Shown piece after piece: positions 49,551 to 60,909 of a stretch of 64,000 bases of DNA. The DNA comes from Irpex lacteus (lineage: Eukaryota; Basidiomycota; Agaricomycetes; Polyporales; Irpicaceae), in the NCBI GenBank assembly GCA_001986395.2, contig MQVO02000004.1:496001-560000 (forward strand). Reading direction: 5' to 3'. The position numbers and the translations under genes were made by a program. Positions within the stretch are counted from its first letter, which is position 1, and each line of letters starts with the position of its first letter. The notes under the pieces were generated by a model. It ran no database searches. It saw only the letters and a program-made list of their open reading frames with translations, and had not been told where the DNA came from.

Positions 49551-50825
49551 ATGGCCTCACCAACAACCGAAGAGATCCGCGCCAGCTCGTATGTCGGTTT
49601 CGACAGCATCACCGCGCAAATCGAGCACAAGCTCTTGAAGCGCGGTTTCCAGTTCAACGTGATCGTCGTCGGTGCGTGTGTTGGCGTTTTCCTTGCGTCG
49701 TGGGAGGTGTGGTTTATGTGGAATGGGCACTTTTGGCAGGCCAGACTGGGCTGGGCAAGTCTACGATGATTAACACCATTTTCGCGTCGCACTTGATTGA
49801 CTCCAAGGGACGTTTGGCTGCTGACGAGCCTGTGAGGCAGACCACTGAGATTCACCCCGTATCTCATGGTATGTGAATACCCACAGTATTCTTATGGATT
49901 CATGCTCAAGCCAGTTTAGTGATTGTTGAGAACGGCGTCAGGCTGCGACTCAACATTGTGGACACTCCCGGGTATGGCGACCAGATTAACAATGAGGGAT
50001 GGTACGTACCTACGTTGACTACACATTCAATCCCACACTCACGCTCCGTAGCTGGGACCCTATCATCAAGTACATTAAGGACCAGCACAGCGCCTACCTG
50101 CGTAAGGAGCTGACAGCCATGCGTGACCGCCACATCCAAGACACTCGCATCCACTGCGCACTGTACTTCATCAACCCTACCGGTCACTCCCTTCGTCCTA
50201 TCGACATCATTGTTATGAAGAAGCTTAGCGAGGTCGTCAATGTTGTCCCCGTCATTGCCAAGGCCGACTCTTTGACCTTCGAGGAGCGTGAGGCTTTCAA
50301 GCAGAAGGTACGAGCCTGACCTCGGTTAGTGATGTTTACAGCGCTTACGGTCTATACAGATTCGTGCCGAGATGACTTACCACAACATCCGCCTCTACCC
50401 CTTGGACACTGAGGAGAACGATGAAGAGGAGATTCAGCTGAACCAAAGCATCCGCGTACGTCGCTGTTAACTTGCGAGCTTCCTGTCCGTTAATGCTTTG
50501 CCGCAGGACATGATTCCTTTCGCTGTCGTCGGTTCAGAGCAAAGCGTGATCATCGACGGCAAGTCCGTGCGAGGCCGTAAGAACCGATGGGGTGTTGTCA
50601 ACGTTGAGGACGAGAAGCACTGCGAGTTCATCTATCTGCGTAACTTCCTGACGAGGTACGTAGTACAGTCTCTTGCTCTGTTCTGAACGTTTACTAACTC
50701 CGTATATTGTCAACAGGACGCACTTGCAGGATCTTATTGAGACGACCGCCCAAATCCACTACGAGGCCTTCCGCTCAAAACAACTCCTCGCTCTCAAGGA
50801 GCAAACCAACCGCCCCTCCGCCTAA
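49551..50825 (+). CDS. CDC10: Septin, Cdc10 type
   Basis: Seven exons (49551-49671, 49740-49868, 49920-50001, 50052-50307, 50360-50455, 50507-50655, 50717-50825) give 313 residues (yeast Cdc10 has 322). Septins polymerise into filaments at septa and hyphal branch points. The polybasic-side start GFDSITAQIEHKLLKRGFQFN leads to the P-loop GQTGLGKS (41-48), then DTPGYGD (G3), AKAD (G4) and the septin unique element (GRKNRWGVVNVEDEKHCEF). There is no C-terminal coiled coil; the end FRSKQLLALKEQ is typical of Cdc10, which distinguishes it from Cdc3, Cdc11 and Cdc12. Fully intact. Confidence 0.95.
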
Positions 50826-51356
50826 AGTGCCTCCCACGGACTATTCGCTTTCTATCTCTTTGGTTGGCTTCCCTGTCTTCTCTTCGTATCCGATACCCCT
50901 ACTTACCGCGTGTGCACCCTTGGATACCGAGTCCCGTCCGCTCCTTTACGTTTCTGGAAATGCCTGCCCCCTTCCTTCCGTCTACTGGACCTTGTGTTGT
51001 TCTACTCGCTGAGCTCGTATTTACCGCCTTATGTTCTTTGATCTTACGCTCTTTCCTCTAATTCCATCGTACAAGGCTGTCTGCCTGCTCATGTCATGTT
51101 CAGTGTGCACTGTGAAGGTCGACGTCCTGAGATTCGAGAAAGAGAGCTCGAGTGAGGGGTGAATTTTGTCGAAGGTTCTAGAGAACAGAGATCGCGTCGA
51201 GTGTCATAAAGCGCCTGACTGCTCTCGCTCGTATAATACTTTCACTCTCGCGTCGTACTTTCCACTCTTTCTCTGTTTCTCATCTCTGCTTCATCTCGCT
51301 CGTCGCGTCCAACGTTCTGAACTCCCAGTTAAACCAGTGCTGTCAACGTCATCGAA
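50826..51356. other. Intergenic region between CDC10 and AHA1
   Basis: About 530 nt, pyrimidine-rich in its last 150 nt as expected for a promoter of a plus-strand gene (AHA1). No gene or repeat. Confidence 0.45.
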
Positions 51357-52871
51357 ATGGCCGCAGTTCCAGCACCGATGGCTCCTACGACTGCCAACTG
51401 GCATTGGAAGAACAAGAATGTCACCCCTTGGGCAAAGCAGTGGTTTGAACGCGAATTGACCTCGTTAAGCGTTAAGGAGGACTCTGGTGAAGAGGTGTCG
51501 ATTACTGAGGTCACTGAGGTCGATGGAGATGTCGAGCTCGGACAGCGCAAGTCTAAGTAAGCCTGTCACAATCGACGTACTTATACCGTGACACTGTATG
51601 CTTAATCCTGATCTTCGCTTGCAGACTCCTTACGATCTACGACTGCAGAGTTGTCCTCAAATGGTCTGGTAAGACCGCAGAGGGCGAGGATGTGTCTGGT
51701 CGCTTGACTATCCCTGAAGTCTCACATGAGATCACTCTCGACGGTCTCTCAGAATACGTCGTACGTCTCATAACTCTCCTACGGCATCCCCTCCATTGAA
51801 ATAGCCCGGAAATACAGTGGGAATGGTCCCTCACAACAGACCGCAACGCAGCAGTCGAGAAAGTCTACGCCCTCGCAAAGTCCAAACTCCCCGTAGCACT
51901 CGAAGCCAAGCTCTCCGAGTTCCCCTCTGCGATCATCAACACCCACGGCAAAGACCTCACCGTCAGCGCAGATCCCAGTCGAAGTGGCACTCCCGCTCCT
52001 GCTGCCGCTACCCCCGCTGCTTCTTCGTCATCTACGACATCGGCGACGGCGGCGGCTGCACCGAAGCCTGCTGTGAAGAAGGCTGCAAAGAACGTCAATA
52101 CTGCGTCGATCACTGTGGATGCTGGGTTTATGGCCTCTGCTGATGATTTGTTCTCGATACTTATGGATGAGAAGAGGATACCGCAGTGGACTAGAGCACC
52201 TGCGCAGGTTAGTCGCGAGTACTGATTATATATCCTCATCATCTGACCGCGTATTGTTTAGTCTGCTGCGAAGCCAGACACTGAGTACTCATTGTTCGGC
52301 GGAGGAGTCAAGGGCAAGTACATTTCTCTGACGCCAGGCAAAGAGATCGTCCAAACGTGGGCTCTTTCGAACCCAAGCTGGCCTTCTGGTGCGTACAAAT
52401 GATTTACTCCGTCGGACATATCACTGACTTATGGATTTCAAGGTCACTTCGCCACCCTCACTACAACCTTCGAGCAATCCTCGGATTCCACGAAGGTCAT
52501 CTGGAAGCTTGACGGTGTCCCTCTTGGACAGGAGGACGAGCTGACGCGTAACATCCAGGGATACTAGTAAGCATCTCCAACTCCCCATACATTCAGCCAA
52601 CCTCTGACATCCGTTCTTTAGTGTACACGGCCTCAAATCAATCGGGTACGTACCATTCACCATATACACGCCCTCGCCGCCCGCGAAGCCTCCATCTTCA
52701 TCTACTTCTGCTTCTTCAAACCGGCCGTACATTGCAATCGCACTGGCCGCCCTTGCGCTCTTCGCGGCGTTTAGCATACCAATGATCTCCAAGTAATCCA
52801 TCGTGTAGCGGATTTAATTGACCGTTGTCTTTCTTTTCTTCGTGATTTGCAGGTTGGGTTCGGAGCTCTAG
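51357..52871 (+). CDS. AHA1: Activator of Hsp90 ATPase
   Basis: Seven exons (51357-51556, 51625-51760, 51818-52207, 52262-52388, 52443-52566, 52622-52645, 52853-52871) give 339 residues. Aha1 binds the Hsp90 middle and N domains and speeds ATP hydrolysis. The N-domain runs from NWHWKNKNVTPWAKQWF, with YDCRVVLKWSGK and the EVSHE block; an Ala/Pro/Ser linker follows (about 160-195); the AHSA1 domain starts at ASITVDAGFMASADDLFSILMD. The spliced end VHGLKSIGLGSEL matches the family. The last intron is 207 nt against about 55 elsewhere. Its first 147 nt are open and frame-preserving, coding a Pro/Ser linker and a hydrophobic helix (YIAIALAALALFAAFSIPMI). A second donor at 52793 would leave a normal 60-nt intron, and non-splicing ends at 52796 (383 residues). 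Which form is used cannot be told here. Confidence 0.93.
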
Positions 52872-53677
52872 TAGCTGGACGAAACACCGGTGGTTCGATC
52901 AACGACAACGGCAATGTACGAACACACACACGCATACAAGAAGAAAAGTCAATGTACCATCAACGTCTGGGGTCGCGTTCGAAGTTACGGTTTTTCCCAA
53001 GCTCAAGCTCAAGCTCAAGCTCTCGTACCACCATATAAGGAGGGAGTGTCGCACACATCAATCGGGCCTTGGGGAGGGAGTCTTCAGCATTCAACACACA
53101 TTACGTCGCATACCGTTAGATAAATAATAGATCTGTTCATATTTCAATCCAATCTGGGGTCGCCGTGGTCTACTACTACTGTACACGAGATTCTGTCTGA
53201 AATCACGAAAATCAAACCATAGAAATGTGGTAGGAAGTACAACATTCGGAGATTACAAACTCGAGAATCAAAATCTTTCCCAATGCGCTGTCGAACGCAA
53301 TCACGCCGCAGAGGGTTATTAACTGTTCATTATATGTAATAGTAAGTGGGATTGCTACCTAGGACGTGTCCAATTGATACAGCGAAGAAAAATGATGGTA
53401 AATAGATGGTAGCACAACATCGCACAACATCGACACAAGGTGTGGGCGGATGGAGAGTAGCGAAGCGAACATTATGGAGACACGATGGATGGGATGGAGG
53501 GTTGGTGGCACAGGAATATATAGTGTCGTGGGGGATGTCGTTGAATGAAGGGGGAATGGTAGAATATGCATATGCGGAATCGTCGTAAAATGAATAATTA
53601 TGATTTGGGTACAGCGAGGGCAGCTTCTGGTTCTTCTATGACGGTCGAAGGCGCCTTCTTCCGCCGTATTGTCTTCC
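52872..53677. other. Convergent 3' regions of AHA1 and the flippase gene
   Basis: About 800 nt between stop codons facing each other. A short CAAGCT tandem run lies near 52998-53021 (four units). No coding signal otherwise. Confidence 0.45.
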
Positions 53678-56600
53678 CTATTGAGTGAAGCAGCGATCTT
53701 CTGCGTTGTGCCCACCGGCGGGTTGGTTGACCCCGGAGAGGTTACTCTGCAGTCTTCTCAACGCAACACCGTTCTCCTCCATTGAGAAGTCGAAACCGGT
53801 GTTGTGCGTAGTCAAGCCGGTCGCCATGTCTGTTCTGCTTCCGGAGCGAAGATCGTTCTTCTTGTGTGCGAGAAGAGACTTGCGCTTGACTCCGTGCGTC
53901 ATGCTGAGAGTACGCTTGAGGTAGTCGACGCCACCTGCATCCCGATCCTGACGAAAATCATGCTCGGGATGAAGCTTGTGCAAGTACCGCACGCGGTCGA
54001 TATCGCTTGGGTGGAACATAAACTTGTACGCCTTGCAGACCAGCCGTGGAAGGAGTGCGAGAGGAATCACAAATAGCAGCCCCAACCAGAAGTAGGCGGA
54101 GTGGAAGAGATAGTGGTTGTTGCCATATACAGGAACGACGAACCAACCAGGCTTGATGGCAGAATAGATGGCCTATAAGCGGTTAATTTTTGTGAGTTCG
54201 GTGAAATGCAGAATGCAACGGGTGTACTTACAGTGTATACAAATATAAGCAGGATCTCGATGCCAAGGGCAAAGAAGACCCAGCCAGTCCAGGTCGCAAT
54301 GTTGACACCGACGAAAACAGTAGCAATTATGACAGCGCCGATAGCCATGGTCTATAGGCTCATTAGCAGTTGCACAACGTACAAACTGTGAATGCACTTA
54401 CAGTGGACATCTCATAGAGGTAAGTGTCATACCCATCGGTACGCGACGTAGGAGAGAAGTATGCATAAAGCATGAAGAAGAACACAACAGCCGACTGTTG
54501 AAGAGTCAGTATGCGAATCAAGCACGTGTGCAGCCGTACATACCTGATAAGCACCGTCCACCATATAGACGAGGAAGATCCTGAAGTTGAAGTACTCGCC
54601 AAGCCTGGAGTGCTTGTACAGCTCGGGGAGATCCATTAGGACGTGGTCGTCGGCAATACGGTCAAAAAGACCGAGAGCGATGACGGGGAGAATAGTCCAG
54701 AAGGAATTCCAGAATAGCAAGTACGTGTACTCAAAAACGCTATGAAACCGATGAGAAACAGGACATACAGCGAGATAGAGTGGACTTACTATTGACTACT
54801 CCATGCGCAGTAGATCACGTACCACCAAAGGATACCGGTAGATACGATGTTCTTGTAGAAGAAGTTGACAATCCTGTAGAGCTGTCAGCTTGAGCAATAC
54901 GACGCCTGTGTAGAATTACTCACATGCTACCGTTACGAGCATAGGACCAGTGTCCGTGGACGAGCAATAAACGCTTCAGGAAACGGAACTACAGGTAGAT
55001 TATCATTAGCATGGCAGCATGTATGCGGATGAAGGTAATGCTTGCCTGAGCGATAGCATAGTCCGACGAGTTGACTGCTTGCAGACCCTCTTCACCAGAG
55101 ATACCAACACCAACGTCGGCGGCCTGGATCATACTGACATCGTTCGCGCCGTCACCAATAGCGAGTGTCATCACACCAAGACCGTCCTTAACCAGCCTAA
55201 CGACAAGAGCCTTCTGGAGCGGTGAGACACGGCAGCAAATAACGCCCTCGCACTGAGTAGCGAGACGAAGCAACAACTGCTTGTGCATGTCATCACCGAG
55301 AGCCTCTGTGAGCGCCGCACCATCAATGACCAGGACGTATCCACCGGGACGGTTGCCGTTGTCGTTACCGACGATAGAAGTGATACCAGTGTTAACTCGC
55401 TGCAAGGCATATCCGCCAGATGGGTTGCCGTCCGAACGGATGTTGGTTGCAATACCTTCCTCTTGGAGGATACCGCTCTCTGGGAAGAACTCGTCCACGG
55501 CACCGAGCATTTGAGAGTAAACGGGACGACCTTCACCGCCACCACGGATGATGACAACATTGTCTTCATGACCGATCAGGTTCGTGCTGTGTCCAATGGC
55601 TAGAAGCGTAATCGTGGTCAACAACTATCGAACGCTTACAACTGACAAACACTTACCGATAGCCGTCTCGAGCTTGTCACCAGTGGCGACCCAGATCTTA
55701 ATACCAGCTTCCTTGAGGTCAGCAATGGTCTCGGGAACGCCATCCTGGAGCCTATCCTCAATGGCAGTAGCGCCGAGCAAACGGAGGTCGTTCTCGATCT
55801 CAGCACTGATGGCCTCGATCTTTTCTTCCCGCTCGTCCAGAGCAACAGTCGCCTCGTTATACCGGTCGTTCCACTCGCGATAATAATCCTCTGCGCAGCA
55901 AACGTAAGTCATACCATCCTCTTCCGTGTACATAAAGGTAGTTAAGGCTCACCGTCGATGGGCTTCCACGCCAACGTCAGCGTTCTCAACCCATTACTCG
56001 CGAACTCCGCAAGATGGTCCTCCGTCTGGTCCTTGAGCTCGTCATTTCCTTCGCGCAGCCTCTCGAAAATCACATTATCGGCACCCTTAGTCAACAACAA
56101 GAGTCTTCCCTCGGCGTCATCGAGCTTCCTAACGATCACGCTCATCCGCTTCCTCGCAGACGTGAACTCAAGCACGTTGAGAAGCTCGTACCGATCGACG
56201 CCTTCGGAGAAGGGCGTGGTGACGTACATGACTTCTTTGTCGCGTCCGCGGAAGGTGAAACCAACATCTGCCGCAGCTTGCACGAGGGCGGCTTCGTCAG
56301 GACTTTGAGCTTTGAACTCGAGAGCGCCGGTTTCGGGGTCGACGGAGGCGAGGACAGTGTGGCACAAAGCGATGGTTAACCAGAAACCATGGAGGTGTCG
56401 GGAGAGGGCGTACGACTCGGCGTCGATGTCGGGACTGTGGACAGATCCAGCAGCACGAGTGATATCTGCGCTGAGGATTTGGTCCTTGAATCGCCTGAGT
56501 ACACCATTGGACAGCTTGACCTCGGTGGCGAGTTTGGGGTCGGGGACGGAGGTGACTTGAGGTGAGCGGTTGATCGACGTGGTAGCTGAAGCAGTCGCAG

Positions 56601-58845
56601 AACCAGAAGCACCAGTGTCAGAGTCGGTAGACACACGCTTGGCGCTCTTGCTAACGAAAGGATCAGCCTTGACCGCCTCTGTGTCTTCCTCAGTTTCAGG
56701 ATCGCCCTTGTACGCGCGTCCACCGATCGAACACTGCCGGAACACCATGGCGTTCTGCGTGAGCGTACCCGTCTTGTCAGAAAAGATGTACTGGATCTGG
56801 CCGAGGTCGTCTGACAAGTTCCAACTCCTAGCGAGCGTATACTGGTCCGTCTTCGGGTAGTACATCTCCGTGTCGAAGTAAATCCAAAGAGCTTGGATGG
56901 ACCGCACGAACTCGATGGAGATGTACAAGGAGATGGGAATGATGTTCTGGAACGTGATGAGAGCGAAGATGAAGGTAATAAGACCGTTGATGTGTGGGTT
57001 GTCGGAGCTGTGGGTATCATCGTAGAGCCACGGTGCGCCGAGAGGGAAGTACTTCTGTTCCAGAACCGCATCGACGATACCGCAGGCGACACACATGGCG
57101 GCGAGAATCAGGAGATTGATGAAACTAGTCGGAAAGAAGTGTGAGAATATGATTTGGATATAGCAGATAAAAGACGGACGTACACCTGGGGGTTCATTTG
57201 TCTTTCGACTTTGCTCCTCTTACTCGGCGTATCACCAGAGTTCAAGACGATCTTCGTATCCTGACCAGTATAGAGCACAATACCGACCACCCACTTCGTG
57301 TTCCTGAGGACGGATCCTCTCAAAAGCATCATTTGGATGTCGACAGGAGCTTTGCTGCCGTCAGGTCTGACAATCGCCGCATTCTGCCTGTAAAGGTTGA
57401 TATCTGGTCTGTCGCACTCTACGGTAAACGTATTCGCTGGGTCTGCAGCCGCTCGCGCCGTCCGTATATGAGTGAGCGCTGGGCAAGCGACTCGAGACTT
57501 CAAGTTCGTCTCGCCATCGAGGTTCTTCGTCTCCAGGAACGCGACGTTCTCCTCCTCACTGGTCGCACAGATGAGAATATCCGCCGGTATCGACTCGTCG
57601 TCCATAATCTTGACAAAATCACCGACTTTGACGTCTTCCCACGTTGTCAGCTTCCAGTGTGGGCGTTTCGTACCATAATGGTGATGATGCAAGATCCCGG
57701 TGCTGGGTTCCTCTACTGCCTCGCCATCGTCGTACTCGACACCAGGGTGCTCGCCGGGCTCAGTTGTGGTCGTAGGTGCGTTGACGCTGACAGCTTCCGG
57801 GGGTGCACCATGCAGCATATCCGCCTTCTCCTGGTTCCCGTCCCTCTCCGCGCCCTCAGCCACAACCTTTCCCTTCTTCCCACCTAACCGTCTAAACCTT
57901 GGTACGAAACCTCGCACGAACGTCTTGCTCTTCGGTTCCATCGGATTCGGATTTGACCATCCGTCACCTGAGATCACTCTTACGAGGGAATAATTGACCT
58001 GTCTGTCAGATTGGTGCCGTTTAATGTCCTCGTAACCATCTTTGATAGCTGTTATCGCGAGCACGATGAGTAGAGGTAGAATGACGAGTCCAGGTGATAC
58101 TGTCGAGAATAGGGAGAAAAATTGGAGGATAGCGATAGCCAGGAAGAAGCTGTAAGGGGCAAGCAGGTCAGAATCGTTTCATGTAGAATATCAATGAGAA
58201 GTAAGATAGAAAATGAAGAATCTGGATGGGTGCCTGTTCATATGCACTGGCGCGCGTATTTCGGTCATAGAGTCCCTGACAAGAGGGCGTGGCGGGCCGA
58301 GTCGGGGGCGAGTACGTCAGAATTTATAGTGCCGCCGACAAGTGGGTCGTGACAAAGGTATATGATATGCCGTACGATGATGAATGCATGGGGGATGGTG
58401 GGCACGTCCATACTCGTACCGCGGGTACGCAGTAGCGTGCGAAGGGGCTGGGTTCGATCGCAGCATCGCAGATGCCAACTCTCTCCATTGCTGTGCCTGA
58501 TACCTCAAGGAATAGACACCATAGCGAAGAATTGCATAGACAGGAACAACTCGGTATGAGGCGCACTCACCAGTTGGCCACTCTCCTGAACTGCTCGAGC
58601 AGGTTTCGCGGGAGGAAAGTTATGATCGTGTACTTGGACGTTATAACCTGGTTTGTGGTGTAAAGGTGCTCCTTCTTAACTCTGCCCTTCTTATCATAGC
58701 GGTCCTGCGGGAGCTGCTGGTGCACCAAGACCGATCTGGGAGGGCCGGCAGGACGCTTGCGGGAGAACAGAGATTCCACATTGAAAGCCGCTACCTTGTC
58801 GTACCAGGCTGCGATGCGGTTCGTCCGCTTGTTGGCCAAGGCCAT
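53678..58845 (-). CDS. P4-ATPase phospholipid flippase, Dnf type
   Basis: Eleven exons (58571-58845, 57184-58149, 55953-57124, 55657-55890, 55046-55599, 54924-54988, 54790-54873, 54544-54739, 54402-54494, 54232-54351, 53678-54172) give 1417 residues. It moves phospholipids from outer to inner leaflet, normally with a Cdc50/Lem3 partner not seen here. Motifs: [15 protein letters not shown] before TM1, the actuator [20 protein letters not shown] in TM4, phosphorylation site DKTGTLTQN (Asp about 530), [11 protein letters not shown] and [11 protein letters not shown] in the nucleotide domain, [13 protein letters not shown], and [21 protein letters not shown]. About ten membrane helices are present. 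The tail ([21 protein letters not shown]) resembles Dnf1/2 tails. Intron 1 is 421 nt; intron 5 must use a GC donor. The start MALANKR is the first ATG. Confidence 0.95.
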
Positions 58846-60909
58846 CGCTGGTGCGAACGACGAGCGGGAGGGAGGGAATAGAGGAGATGGAGGGAGGAGG
58901 AGAGATTGAGGATGGACCGGGTTGAGTGAGATGCTGACCACTTTCTCCTACTCACTCTCCCGGCATCAGGGCGCCTCGGGACTGACGGTAAGGCAGCGCG
59001 GCTTACTGCATCAGCCATGACTCATCCGCATTACCGTATGCGGTAATCAGCCTGCCATAAACAGCATGTTTTCCTTCTCACCTCTGGCTATCGGTGGCTG
59101 ACCCATTTCGTGTTCACAAGACACATAATTTCCTCGGTCTGGCAAATATTATTTTTGCTATGAGCTGGCCTCACTGCATTGCAACTGCCGGACGCGTCGG
59201 CATCATGGCCTGCGACAGGGTGAATATGCACAATGATCCCAGTGGTGTTTGTCATCAGCTTCAGTTCACCGACATTCGAATCCTGTCCGCCTCGCCGCTT
59301 GCCGCTACCAACGCGACATCGGGCGGTGCACGGTCTCTGCGGCAAATGTGGAGAGGTGCGCCATGTTCAGATTGCGGGGATGTTCTGTGGCCAGACTCTG
59401 CAGGACACCGACGGCACAACATCCATGCTTTCCGATATCGGAGACTGCGCTGACGAAGCAATCCGACGTCGGCCCAATCGCAACGACTGAACGCAGGCGC
59501 TTATAAGGTCGGCCGTGTCATCCCATATTCGGAAGCTGTAGTGTTTGCCATATTTATGCGGGCGGCACATGGCCGTCCTCAGAATTGTGCACCGTCCTCA
59601 GAAGTGCACAATTCCTTCGTGTAGTCAAATACTCCTCAGTAATATTATGTATAACTCCGACGAACTTTCAAGTTGTCACTTATTGAACGATGACCTATGT
59701 AGTAGCTATCAAAACTTATCCCAACTTGGAAGATATCGGCGCCAATCAAATACAACGTTGGTTTTGAACTTCGACCTTGCTCTCACCCTACAGTACAATT
59801 CTGACTGACAGTGGTTACGGGTGAGAGTCTACCTAGTACTAGGAACGCATAGATGGTCACGGTGCACCGGCCATGATGCATAATTATTGACGCTAATATT
59901 CCAGGTCGTGGAGCTCACAATGAATACTCTGTAAAATTTGCAGAGGAAACAGAGCTACGCAGGTGAGTCGTCTATTGTCTATTACATAGCATGAGGAAAA
60001 ATTATATATCACCTCTCAAATCTCTCCTAGATGTTGCCTTCCGTTTTTTTGTGCGCACTTCACACGAGTTTGGCCCTCAAACAGTGCCGTGCCATCTCGA
60101 GGGACATGCGTGGTCCAGGAATATGGAGCACGTCTAAAATGCCAACCCAATAACCCCAGACAGTCGTGGGACTTGATAGACAGCGGGACGCTCCAGCGCT
60201 CGATGTGCCTTCATAAACGTCGCGTCCTCAGGTTCGTACTGCTTTTTTCCAATATTCTCCCCCGACTTTGATCATGAGTGGCTCAAAGCTAGACGTACTT
60301 ATCTTAATCACTAAAAATAAGCACACAAGAGGTTCAGGATGGCATAGAAACTCAGCTGACCCATCCGACTTTGTTGAACCTAATCCGAAGGAGGGGACGG
60401 AATCAGGAACGGCCGCCATTTGAGAAGCGTAATGCAATACGATAATAATCAAGAATCCCTATAAATTACTCAGGCGAGTCCTCGCCTCTTACTGCGAAGC
60501 TGTCTAACCCGGACTGAGTTCATACAGCTATTTCTGAAGCTCGTCTCTTCTAACGTAGGGCATAGGTCCGCTGCCGATTAATGCCACTATTTTGTCGCTG
60601 CAGTTTGACGAAAGTTTTCCGCTGCGTTCCACTTTTCGAATATGGCTATCCGGGTCCCACGGACCATACAATGCATATCGTGCACGTCAGCAGGTATGAG
60701 CTCCTATCACCATGCGACTTACATGCCAGGTAGGCGTGTTCAAGCGTTTGTGTGTACGGTATAATCTAACCTCAGCCCACCCTTCGTTCGCCTGCACCTC
60801 ACTCTCAAACCATCAGCAGTAGGTCCATTTTTACAGCACATTGTGGGACACATTTTTGACGTCTGCGGATCTAAGAACCGTCTGATTCAAGCCTACAGTA
60901 TACATAGAA
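58846..60909. other. 2-kb gene-poor stretch
   Basis: No open frame here shows family features or a plausible exon structure. The first 150 nt are the flippase promoter. Two hairpin-forming inverted repeats occur (59030-59047 and 59582-59614). Composition shifts to more AT-rich toward 60900. It may contain old transposon debris, but I cannot recognise any element. Confidence 0.4.
59582..59614. repeat. Perfect 11-bp inverted repeat overlapping a 12-bp direct repeat
   Basis: Arms at 59582-59592 and 59604-59614 are exact reverse complements with an 11-nt spacer. The 12-mer CCGTCCTCAGAA occurs at 59573-59584 and again at 59592-59603, so each copy abuts one arm. Confidence 0.7.

Noticed and set aside
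52421..52801. Antisense frame of 126 codons over the last AHA1 exons
   Set aside because: It runs opposite the conserved AHA1 C-terminus and the open tail-anchor segment, which explains the lack of stops.
53406..53588. Small gene in the convergent gap after AHA1
   Set aside because: Short, no motif, and lies where 3' UTRs of two convergent genes are expected.
59030..59047. Inverted repeat ATTACCG-TATG-CGGTAAT read as a transposon end
   Set aside because: It is a single short hairpin with no partner copy, target-site duplication or transposase frame nearby.
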